A DNA stretch of 64,000 nucleotides from Palsa-189 sp963803735 (lineage in GTDB: Bacteria; Acidobacteriota; Terriglobia; Acidiferrales; UBA7541), in assembly GCA_963803735.1 (NCBI GenBank), contig CAWDNV010000012.1, positions 248,001 to 312,000 of the forward strand, read 5' to 3'. Positions 17,642 to 26,158 of the stretch are shown here, piece by piece; positions within the stretch are counted from its first letter, which is position 1; each line of letters starts with the position of its first letter. Below the pieces are notes generated by a model. It worked only from the letters and a program-made list of their open reading frames with translations, was not told the DNA's origin and did not search any database. Made by a program: the position numbers and the translations under genes.

Positions 17642-18339
17642 TTAAGCCTGCCGCGCTTCCGCCTTCGCTGCCGTTTCGCGTTCGCGAGCGAGAAAGACGA
17701 TCAGTCGCGCAGTCTCTTCCGGGCTCATCGCCGTGTTATCTACATAAACCGAATCGTGCGCACGAATAAGCGGTGAAACCGCGCGTTCACGATCGCGTTT
17801 GTCGCGCTGCCGAACCTGTTCGAGCACTTCCGAAAACTCAATAGCCTCGCCCTTTTGCGCATGTTGCAGCCGCCGCCGTTCCGCGCGTACTTCCACCGAA
17901 GCATCCAGAAAAATCTTCAGGTCGGCGTCGGGAAAAACGACCGTACCGATGTCGCGGCCTTCCATCACCACTCCGCCGCCTGCCGCCGCACGCCTTTGCT
18001 CGGCTACCAGCACGGTCCGCACCGCGCCGTTCACCGCAACTTTGGAGGCTGCCTGCGCCACTGCCGGCGAGCGAATCTGATCCGTCACATCCGTACCATC
18101 CACCAGCACGCGAAAGCCGCCATCATCACTCACCAGATCGATGCGTGTTGCGCGAGCCAGCTCAGCGAGTTCCTCTTCTGCATCGAGAGACACCCAATTG
18201 CGCAGCGCCTTCCATGCCACCGCACGATACATCGCGCCGCTATCCAGGTAGATATAACCGAGCATTTCGGCTACGCGCTGCGCGACCGTACTCTTACCTG
18301 AGCCCACGGGCCGTCTATCGCAATGATCAGTTTTTGCAT
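17642..18339 (-). CDS. cmk: Cytidylate kinase, with a one-base deletion near the start
   Basis: The ATG at 18339 begins MQKLIIAIDGP; the frame is then lost at the CCC run 18310-18308 and resumes with VGSGKSTVAQ, the P-loop. Adding one C gives a continuous 232-residue CMP/dCMP kinase with DSGAMYRA, MEGRDIGTVVFP and the RRDKRDRERAVSPL lid. Without correction, translation could only begin at the GTG at 18307, which would delete the first beta strand. CMP kinase is normally essential, so a sequencing error in the C run is the simplest reading. It lies 20 bases downstream of mutL. Confidence 0.9.
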
Positions 18340-18359
18340 CGGCTAAATCAATTTGATGT

Positions 18360-20307
18360 TCAAATTCGCTTGAATGCCCGCTCGATCTCCCGCAGCGAAT
18401 ACCGCAAAACCACCGGACGTCCGTGCGGGCAGCTCATCGGCGATTCTGTTTTGGCGAGCTCGCCAAGCAGCCATTCCATCTTGGTTTGGTCCAGCGGCAT
18501 ATTTACCTTGATCGCCGCATGGCAGGCCGTGGACGCGGCGATCTGCGACTGTAGTGAATCGATGGAGATCGCCTGGTGCTCGCGCTCAATGCCGTCCAGG
18601 ATTTCCGCCACCAGCCGCTCGGCATCGGAATTCGGCACACCCGCCGGCGTGGCCTGAATGGCCACACTTTGCTGTCCCATCGGCGTCACGTCGAATCCAT
18701 TCGCCGAAAGTTCCTCGCTGATCTGTTCGAGTATTGCGCGCTGCCGCGGTGTCAAGTCCACGACGATCGGCACAAGCAGCCGCTGGCCCGTCACTGCTCC
18801 TTCGCGCCGTGCCCGCAGATGTTGCTCGAAAAGCACGCGCTCGTGCGCCACGTGCTGATCTATGATCCACAGCCCTTCGGAATTCACCGCCACAATGAAG
18901 CTCGAATTCACCTGCCCGAGCGGCCGCAGCTCCCCAATGCATGTGGCGTTCGCCGGAGCTTCCATGTACTGCGCCGGCGCCTGCGCAGCATCCCCAGAAT
19001 GTACCTCGATTTGCTCGCTCGCTTCCGCGAAAGGATCTGGCGCTGAAGCTTCGAACGCAAACCGCTGCGTCTCCGGTTGCACTGGCGCTTCCGTCAACGC
19101 GAATGCCTCCGTTCCTGCGCCGGCATAGGCATCGGCTAAAGGCAATACCGCCCGTGGCGGGGCCATCGGCATCGGCGCTGGAGCGGCGGCCGTCGCCACG
19201 CCCGCATGCGCACCGGACGCCGGCACTGTCGGCCGTGCCGGCACCGCAAAGCTGGCGATAGGCCGCGCTTTCGAAAGCGCGTGGCGAATCGCATCGCGCG
19301 CGAAGTCATGTACGCATTGGGAATGCCGGAATCGCACTTCAATCTTCGCCGGATGAACGTTTACGTCCACTTCGCTGCACGGCAAATCGAGAAAGAGCAG
19401 CGCCATCGGGAAGGCATCGGCCGGCAGAATATTTCGGTAAGCCTCGTGAATGGCGTGCAGCAGCAGCCGATCGCGCACCAGCCTCCGGTTCACAAAAACA
19501 TAAATGCCGTTGCGGTTCGCCCGCTGCACTTCTGGCCGCGAAACGAAGCCGCGCACCGTAAGCTCCCCCACTCCTCCGCCCTCTTCGAGCGCAGCTTCGG
19601 TAATGGCTGCGCGAATCGGACCCGAAACCGGCGCGATTTCGATCATCTCTTCGAGCGTCTGCCGGCCGAAAAGTTGATACACGCGTTCCGCCAGCGTCGC
19701 CACCGGCGGGACGTTCACGATCTCTTGCGTCGGAGTTTTCAGCGCGAACTGCTTGTCGGGATTTGCCAGTGCGTAATGCGTAACCAGCGAAGCCACGTGT
19801 CCGAGTTCCGTCGTGTCCGACTTGAGAAATTTTCGCCGCGCCGGAACGCAATAAAAAAGATCCGCTACGCTCACTGCACGTGCCCGCAGGCAGCCCAGCC
19901 GGCTTCACGCCCACCAGTTTGCCGCCGGCAAACTCCACCCGCGTTCCCTGTTCTTCGCCGCCAATGCTCGTTTCCAGCAGCAAGCGCGCAACGGAAGCGA
20001 TCGAAGGCAAAGCTTCGCCTCGAAATCCCAGCGTCGCGATGGAGAGCAGATCGTCCGAGGTGCGCAGCTTCGAGGTGGCGTGCCGTTCGAACGCTAGCAG
20101 CGCGTCGTCGTGGCTCATGCCGCTGCCATCGTCCACGACGCGGATCATGCGCTTTCCGCCAGATTCCACTTCGATCCGCACGGAACGCGCGCCCGCGTCC
20201 AGTGCGTTTTCGAGCAGTTCCTTCACCACCGAGGCCGGCCGTTCCACCACCTCGCCCGCCGCAATGCGGTTGGCAATCGCCTCCGGCAATATCCGTATGC
20301 GCGACAT
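18360..20307 (-). CDS. mutL: DNA mismatch repair protein MutL (frameshifted at 19877)
   Basis: The N-terminal frame (20307 to about 19877) has the GHKL ATPase motifs ELLENALDAGA, DDGSGM and TLGFRGEALPSI. It breaks after PAGT; the other frame continues with SVADLFYCVPARRKFLKS. Removing the G at 19877 gives PAGTSVSVADLFY and one 648-residue protein. The C-terminal dimerisation domain carries DQHVAHERVLFE, close to the DQHA(x)2E(x)4E endonuclease motif. The linker is long and Ala/Pro-rich. The start directly abuts the stop of the upstream membrane-protein gene. Real loss of MutL would give a mutator; an error is also possible. Confidence 0.92.
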
Positions 20308-20571
20308 CTATTGCGACTCGTCCTTGGCCCTATGCTCCAGAATTAGTCGGCGAATGAATAAGCTAAACGTTCCGAGGTATAAAAATCCTTCGAGCAAAGA
20401 TAAAGGGTTCCACACCCGAAGAGAGAAATAAGAGTGACCGGATTGGAATGCATCAGTCAAGATCAGGAATACCGCCGCAGAAGAAACGACAACCAGAAGC
20501 CAATCGTGCCGGTACTCTGCCCACACTGTTATTCCGACACAAGCGGCAAATCCCTTCGCAAAATAGGTCAC
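20308..20571 (-). CDS. Small membrane protein upstream of mutL, unknown function
   Basis: 87 residues with about three hydrophobic segments (near residues 5-18, 24-42 and 60-76). Its TAG is immediately followed by the mutL ATG, which argues for translational coupling and a genuine gene. Family not recognised. Confidence 0.5.
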   Translation of the reverse strand: MTYFAKGFAACVGITVWAEYRHDWLLVVVSSAAVFLILTDAFQSGHSYFSLRVWNPLSLLEGFLYLGTFSLFIRRLILEHRAKDESQ

Positions 20572-20762
20572 GGCAAGGCCGTCAGTTGGATCAACTATAG
20601 TGATAGCTTTACCTCGGTGCTTCTTATTCTCAGTTCGGGGCGATCGCTTCCGGCAATATTCGTTTCCGGCTCATTCTTTTTCCGATTTATTGCTCAGTCG
20701 CTCTGCTATCCGGCGCGAACGCACGATCATCAACGCCACGAATCCTGGGATATTCTTGCTTC

Positions 20763-20795
20763 TTTGTGGGTCGGAGCTTTAGCTCCGACATTTTC
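20763..20795. repeat. TTTGTGGGTC-type palindromic repeat
   Basis: Core GTCGGAGCTTTAGCTCCGAC (20770-20789) is a perfect inverted repeat around TTTA, flanked by TTTGTGG and ATTTTC as in the other copies (830, 24060, 57446). It lies just after the aspS stop. Confidence 0.75.
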
Positions 20796-20802
20796 AACTG
20801 CA

Positions 20803-22633
20803 CTATTTGAGGGCCTTGGCCCCTGAAGCCGCCCCGCCCGACGCAGCCTCGCGTTCGGTGGGCCGAACCGCGATTCCCAACTCCTCGAGCTGCTCCGGCT
20901 CGACTTCGGACGGAGCCTCTGCCATCAAATCCTGCGCCGCCGTGGTCTTCGGAAACGCAATCACTTCGCGAATTGACTTCTCGCCCGCCAGCAGCGCCAC
21001 CACGCGGTCGAGCCCCAGTGCGATTCCTCCATGCGGAGGGGTGCCATACGTCAGCGCGTCTAGAAAAAATCCGAAGCGCTGCCGCCGCTGCTCCTCGTTC
21101 AGTCCCAAAAGCGCGAACACGCGAGCCTGCAACTCCTGGCTGTGGATTCGAATGCTCCCGGACCCAAGCTCCGAACCATTCAGCACCAGATCGTAGCCCT
21201 TCGAACGCACTTCCTGCGGCGCGGATTCGAGCTTATCCACGTCTTCTTCTCGGATTCCGGTAAACGGATGCTGTGCCGCCGCCCACCGCTTTTCGCTGAG
21301 GCTCCATTCAAATAGCGGGAAGCCCGTCAGCCACAAGAATTCCCAGCGATTTTTCGGCACCAGGTTCAGCCGATCGGCAAGCGTCAGCCGCAATTGTCCC
21401 GCAATCAGCGCCGCCGCATCGGTTCCGGGAATCTGTTGCGCCGCCGAAACCGCGACAATTAGGTCTCCGGCCTTCGCGCCCATCGCCGCCACGATGTTTT
21501 GCACGGCCACCGCGCCCAGCGTCTTCTCCAGCGGCGAACTCACGCCTTCCGCGGCCACTTTGATCGTATATAGCCCCCGCGCACCTAGACCCTTGGCCTG
21601 CTCGCTCAATTCATCGAGCTGCTTGCGCGAAAAAGGCGCCGCGCCCGGCGCAACGAGTGCATGCACGCTGCCTTCCAAATGCAATTTCTCTCGCGCCACC
21701 GCGAAATGTTCCGTCACCTCCTGCAGTTCCATTCCAAAACTCAGGTCCGGCTTGTCGATTCCATACCGCTTGATCGCCTCGCGATACTCCATATGCCGAA
21801 ACGGAGCCTTCACGTTAATTCCCGCCGCCGCGCACGCCCGCACCATCACCTGCTCGATCACGCCAAAGATCGTCTCCTGCGTAGGGAAAGACATCTCCAG
21901 ATCGAGTTGTGTGAATTCCGGCTGCCGGTCGGCGCGCAAGTCTTCGTCGCGAAAACAGCGCACCAGCTGAAAATAGCGATCAAGCCCTCCGATCATCAGC
22001 AATTGCTTGAACATCTGCGGCGATTGCGGCAACGCGTAAAACTGTCCGTGGTGGACCCGGCTGGGCACCAGATAATCTCGCGCGCCTTCCGGCGTAGAGC
22101 GCGTCAGCATGGGCGTCTCGATCTCGTAAAACCCAAGTTCATTAAGCGTCCGGCGAATCTCCAGAAAAATTTTGTGCCGCAGCGCGATATTGTTCTGCAG
22201 ATGCGAACGCCGCAGATCGAGATAACGGTAACGCAAGCGCGTCTCTTCGCTCGCGCTCACTTCGTCTTCCACCACAAACGGCGGAGTCTTCGCCGTATTC
22301 AGAATGCGCAACTCCGAGGCAAACACCTCCACTTCGCCGCTGGTCGAGATCCGGATTCGGCTTTTGCCGGCGGGCCACTCGCCCGCGCACCGCCATAACG
22401 TATTCCCCGCGCAGTTCTTCCGCACGAGCATGCGCCGCCGGTGCCAGCTCTTTGTTGAACACAATCTGCGCGATCCCGCCGCGGTCGCGCAGATCGATAA
22501 AAATGATGTTGCCCAGGTCGCGCCGCCGGTGCACCCATCCCATCAGCGTCATTTCCTTATCGGCATCGTCCGCGCGCAAATCGCCCGCGTACTGCGTGCG
22601 TTTCCAGTCGCCCAGCAGATCGAGCGTCGCCAT
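20803..22633 (-). CDS. aspS: Aspartyl-tRNA synthetase (frameshifted at 22345)
   Basis: The N-terminal frame (22633 to about 22345) encodes the OB-fold anticodon-binding domain (GWVHRRRDLGNIIFIDLRDRGG). The frame then changes, and the rest reads TSGEVEVFASELRILN through the class II core: motif 2 FRDEDLRADRQPEFTQLDLE, a GAD insertion domain and motif 3 GIALGLDRVVALL. Removing the extra G at 22345 yields one 609-residue protein of normal length. The ATG overlaps the hisS stop by one base (TAATG). Because the gene is essential, a sequencing error is likely. The Asp/Asn specificity of the enzyme was not assessed. Confidence 0.93.
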
Positions 22634-23898
22634 TACGCCGTCCTCGATTTCGTCAGGTACTCAAGCAATTCCGCCTCCGAAAGTTTCCTCTGATCGCCAT
22701 CGGCCAGCCGCTTCACCGTAAATTGTCCGGCTGCCAATTCATCGTCGCCCAAAATCACCGCGAATCGTGCTCCGAGCCGGTCCGCCAGGTTCAGCGATTT
22801 TCCGAACTTCATCTCCTGCGCCGGCAGCTCCACCGAAAGATTATGCTCGCGCAACTTCCGCGCCAGCGCCACGGCTGCAGGATAGGCCTGAGCTCCCATC
22901 CACGCGACGTACACCTCCAGGCCGCAACTAGCCGCCGCGCCCGCTTCTTGCAGCGACAGCATCAGGCGATCGGTGCCAATCGCGAAACCGATCCCTTTTG
23001 TGGTTCCCGGGCCGCCCAGCAGTTCCACCAGCCCGTCGTAACGCCCGCCGCCGCAGACAGCATTCTGCGATCCCAGCCCAGGCGCAGTAATCTCGAATGT
23101 CGTCCGCATGTAATAGTCGAGCCCGCGCACAAGCCGCCAATTTTCTTCGTATTCGATTTTCCGCAAGGCGAGTTGCCACTTCAACTCTGCGTAATGCTCC
23201 CGGCAGGCATCACAAAGATGATCCGCGATGTGAGGCAGGGAATCGATGATCGCTTGTTCTTCCGGCAGCTTCGAATCCAGCACCCGCAGCGGATTCGTCT
23301 CGATTCGCCGTTGGCTATCCGCACCGAGTTTATCGCGCACCTTTTGTAGTTCTCCGCGCAACTTCTCGACATACGCTGGCCGGCAATTCTTATCGCCGAT
23401 GGAATTGATGTTTAGCTTCGCGCCATTGAGGTTCACGCGAGCGAAAAACGCCAGCAGCATCTCGATCACTTCTGCATCGAGCGCCGGATGATCGGAAGGC
23501 CCCAGCAGCTCCGCGCCGATCTGATAGAACTGCCGGTAGCGTCCCTTCTGTGGCCGTTCCCGGCGGAACATCGGCCCGATATAGTAAAGCTTTACGTTAC
23601 CCGGCCGCGTGTGCATCCCGTGCTCGATATAGGCGCGCACCACTGACGCCGTCGCCTCCGGCCGCAAGCTAATGGAAGAATCGTCCCGATCCTCGAACGA
23701 GTACATCTCCTTCGAGACAATGTCCGTATCGAGTCCTACTGATCGTGCGAAGAGTTCCGTGGGTTCGAAAATGGGCAGCCGGATCTCGCCGTAACCGTAA
23801 GTATGAAAGACATTGCGCGCGGCTTGCTCCACCCGATTCCACAGTGCAGACTCCGGCGGCAGGATGTCCCGGACACCCTTGATAGCTTGAAATTTCAT
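22633..23898 (-). CDS. hisS: Histidyl-tRNA synthetase
   Basis: 421 residues, intact. Class II core with motif 2 YYIGPMFRRERPQKGRYRQF, the histidine-specific LVRGLDYYMRTTFEI and motif 3 GFAIGTDRLML, followed by the C-terminal HGTP anticodon-binding domain (EVYVAWMGAQAYPAA). It charges tRNA-His. It is the first gene of the hisS-aspS pair, coupled to aspS through a TAATG overlap, an arrangement common in bacteria. Confidence 0.97.
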   Translation of the reverse strand: MKFQAIKGVRDILPPESALWNRVEQAARNVFHTYGYGEIRLPIFEPTELFARSVGLDTDIVSKEMYSFEDRDDSSISLRPEATASVVRAYIEHGMHTRPGNVKLYYIGPMFRRERPQKGRYRQFYQIGAELLGPSDHPALDAEVIEMLLAFFARVNLNGAKLNINSIGDKNCRPAYVEKLRGELQKVRDKLGADSQRRIETNPLRVLDSKLPEEQAIIDSLPHIADHLCDACREHYAELKWQLALRKIEYEENWRLVRGLDYYMRTTFEITAPGLGSQNAVCGGGRYDGLVELLGGPGTTKGIGFAIGTDRLMLSLQEAGAAASCGLEVYVAWMGAQAYPAAVALARKLREHNLSVELPAQEMKFGKSLNLADRLGARFAVILGDDELAAGQFTVKRLADGDQRKLSEAELLEYLTKSRTA

Positions 23899-23930
23899 TT
23901 GGCCCGGGAGCCTGCAAAAAACAAGTTGGT

Positions 23931-24120
23931 GTCATTCCGAGGAGCCGCTGGCAACGAGGAATCTGCTTTTCTCAGCGCTTGTAGCCCAGGGCGTCCTGCG
24001 CTTTCTGCAGGGGCCCTGGGGATTTTCCAACCAGAAGGTTGGTAGTCTAGAAAAGTAGGGGGTCGGACCTTTAGGTCCGACATATTCGTGCCCTGACCTA
24101 TCGGGCCTTCAGGCCCTGAA
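23931..24120. repeat. Cluster of three intergenic repeat modules between hisS and the carbonic anhydrase gene
   Basis: 23931-23975: GTCATTCCGAGGAGC...GAGGAATCTGCTTTTC module. 23982-24027: TAGCCCAGGGCG...CTGCAGGGGCCCTGGGG hairpin. 24060-24120: TTTA-centred palindrome GTCGGACCTTTAGGTCCGAC (24062-24081), then a second hairpin GGGCCTTCAGGCCC. A smaller CCAACC/GGTTGG stem lies between them. No ORF is credible here. Confidence 0.75.
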
Positions 24121-24157
24121 GCTTGCACGCGATCCTCGCCCTGCGCGGCGCGCCCCC

Positions 24158-24697
24158 TCACTTCACTACCTCCGCCCGCGAAGCGGAACCTTCCTCGCGA
24201 TACGTCTGCGCGTACTCCAAATAACGCGCCGCGTAGGCGTCGATCCCCTCGAGTTCCTCTGGCGTCAGTGTGCGCCGCAATTTCCCCGGATGCCCCATAA
24301 AGAGGCTGCCCGGCGCAACCTTAGTCCCTTCTGCCAGAAGCGTACCCGCCGCAATGATCGATCCCGTGCCCACGCGCACATTGTTCAGCAGAATCGAGCC
24401 CATGCCCACCAGCACGCGCGACTCGATCGTACAGCCATGCAGGATCACGCCGTGACCAACCGTCACGTTCTCCTCGATGATGAGCGGATACTGATCCTTC
24501 ATCACGTGCAAGACCGAGCCGTCTTGAATATTGCTGCGCGCCCCGATGCGAATCCAATGTACGTCGCCGCGAATCACCGCGCCCGGCCAAATGCTGGCGT
24601 GCTCGCCGATCGTCACGTCGCCGATAATTACGGCTGCCGGATCGATATAAGCAGACGCGGCGATTTGCGGCCACCGGCCGCGATAGCTGCGGATCAC
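24158..24697 (-). CDS. Gamma-type carbonic anhydrase family protein (left-handed beta-helix)
   Basis: 179 residues built of hexapeptide repeats ([LIV]-G-x4), e.g. VIIGDVTIGEHASIWPGAVIRGD and GVILHGCTIESRVLVGMGSILLNN. Metal-ligand histidines are suggested by VGHGVILHGC and the early His in SVLHVMKD. The sequence matches the YrdA/PaaY/gamma-CA branch, trimeric zinc or iron proteins, many of them without proven carbonic anhydrase activity. Cytosolic. It stands alone between repeat-filled gaps. Confidence 0.88.
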   Translation of the reverse strand: MIRSYRGRWPQIAASAYIDPAAVIIGDVTIGEHASIWPGAVIRGDVHWIRIGARSNIQDGSVLHVMKDQYPLIIEENVTVGHGVILHGCTIESRVLVGMGSILLNNVRVGTGSIIAAGTLLAEGTKVAPGSLFMGHPGKLRRTLTPEELEGIDAYAARYLEYAQTYREEGSASRAEVVK

Positions 24698-24835
24698 TCC
24701 CTCACCTCACTGCTCCCGGAGATACAAACTCGCGCAATCGTGCTCCTCATGCCAACGCCGCGCTCTAAACATAAACACGCCAACCTAGCACACGGCGAAT
24801 TCACTGACAAGAAACTGCGGACCAGAAGGAAGGCG

Positions 24836-24930
24836 TCATTCTGAGCGGAGTGTCCCGAAAGTCTTTGTTCCGGAAATCGTGTCCTTCACGATTTCCGGTC
24901 GGGACGCCAAGCCGAAGAATCTCTCATAGC
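24836..24930. repeat. GTCATTCTGAGCG-type intergenic repeat
   Basis: Begins GTCATTCTGAGCGGAGTGTC and ends GAAGAATCTC, with an internal palindrome CCGGAAATCGTG...CACGATTTCCGG. Same family as 53793-53935, and partly 23931. It lies between the mrp stop and the start of the carbonic anhydrase gene. Confidence 0.75.
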
Positions 24931-24982
24931 TTTTTCGCACAATATCTGCCGGACCATACGCTCTCGAGACTTACAGGCTAGC

Positions 24983-25837
24983 TTACATGATCTCCACGCG
25001 CGGACCCGTGCCCGCAGCGCTTGCTTCAGCGACTCGCGCCGCCACGGATCGGGCCATGGCGTACAAGCTGCGCGCCTGCGGCGCGTCTTCGCCTAGCGAG
25101 GCCACAGGCTTGCCCGTATCGCCGCCGACGCGAATGCCGGGGTCGATTTCGATCTCGCCTAGTAGCGGCACGCCATAAGCTTTGGCGATTCGCCGCCCCT
25201 CCCCGTGTCCAAAAACGTCCACGCGCTTTTGGCAATGCGGACAGGCTAGGTAGCTCATGTTCTCGACGATCCCCAGCACTTCCACGTTCACCTGGCGGAA
25301 CATCTCGATCGCCTTGCGCACATCGGCCACAGCCACTGTCGAAGGTGTTGTCACCACCACCGCGCCCGTAAGCGGCACATTTTGGATCAAGCTGAGCTGT
25401 ACGTCACCCGTGCCCGGTGGAAGGTCCACGATCAAATGGTCCAGCTCGCCCCACTGCACGCTGCGCAAAAACTGCTGTACCACGCTGTGTAGCATGGGCC
25501 CACGCCAAATCATGGGTTTATCCGCGGGCGCCAGCAGGCCCATCGAAATCATCTTCAGGCCGTACGCCTCCACTGGCAGGATTTGCCGTTCGCTGATGGC
25601 GCGCGGCTGTTCTTCAGTGCCCAGCATCAGCGGCACATTCGGCCCATAGACGTCGGCATCCATCAACCCGACCGCCGCTCCCATTCGCGATAGCGCGATC
25701 GCCAGGTTCACGGCGACAGTGGTTTTCCCCACGCCGCCCTTGCCGCTGGCCACGGCGACCAGCGTCTTCACGCCCGGGATCGCCATTTTCTCCTGCTGTC
25801 CCATCGGTCTGGCTGCTGCTGGTGGTGTTGGAGGCAT
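24983..25837 (-). CDS. mrp: Mrp/NBP35-type ATPase, iron-sulfur cluster carrier
   Basis: 284 residues. Deviant Walker A GKGGVGKTT, then DADVYGPNVP, IVDLPPGTGDVQLS and the cluster-binding CPHC motif (ENMSYLACPHC). These define the Mrp/ApbC group, which carries and delivers 4Fe-4S clusters. The usual N-terminal MIP18/DUF59 domain is absent; the protein starts with a short Pro-rich stretch. Divergent from secA. Confidence 0.93.
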   Translation of the reverse strand: MPPTPPAAARPMGQQEKMAIPGVKTLVAVASGKGGVGKTTVAVNLAIALSRMGAAVGLMDADVYGPNVPLMLGTEEQPRAISERQILPVEAYGLKMISMGLLAPADKPMIWRGPMLHSVVQQFLRSVQWGELDHLIVDLPPGTGDVQLSLIQNVPLTGAVVVTTPSTVAVADVRKAIEMFRQVNVEVLGIVENMSYLACPHCQKRVDVFGHGEGRRIAKAYGVPLLGEIEIDPGIRVGGDTGKPVASLGEDAPQARSLYAMARSVAARVAEASAAGTGPRVEIM

Positions 25838-26046
25838 CGTCTACTCATGATAGGCCGTCGCCCACATCAGGGCAAGCAAGGTCCTGGCCTTCGGAAAATG
25901 TCAATACGCTGTCATCACGAGCCACCAAGGCCCGTTTGCCTGCCTCTGAACGTAGGTGCTCCCTGGGCGAAAAGGTCGCGCATTGTGGCGGGGGATCGAG
26001 GGATCTGCAATTCTTCCGTCACAGGAAACGCCGGGGTTACGTTTCT

Positions 26047-26075
26047 TTGCACCCTGTGAAACCGGCGGCTATAAT
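26047..26075 (+). promoter_or_regulatory. Sigma-70-type promoter for secA
   Basis: TTGCAC (26047-26052), 17 bp, perfect TATAAT (26070-26075), giving a leader of about 77 bases to the secA ATG. The rest of the 25838-26158 gap shows no other feature. Confidence 0.65.
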
Positions 26076-26158
26076 CAATTCTTCGTGGTACCTATGCGCA
26101 ATTAAGCTGGCGCGCGCTGAAGCGCCGCTCCCTATCGGAGCATCCAAACAAACACGAG

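Noticed and set aside
19206..20357. 383-codon frame opposite mutL, Arg/Pro/His-rich
   Set aside because: Composition is that of an antisense shadow; mutL motifs on the other strand are clear.
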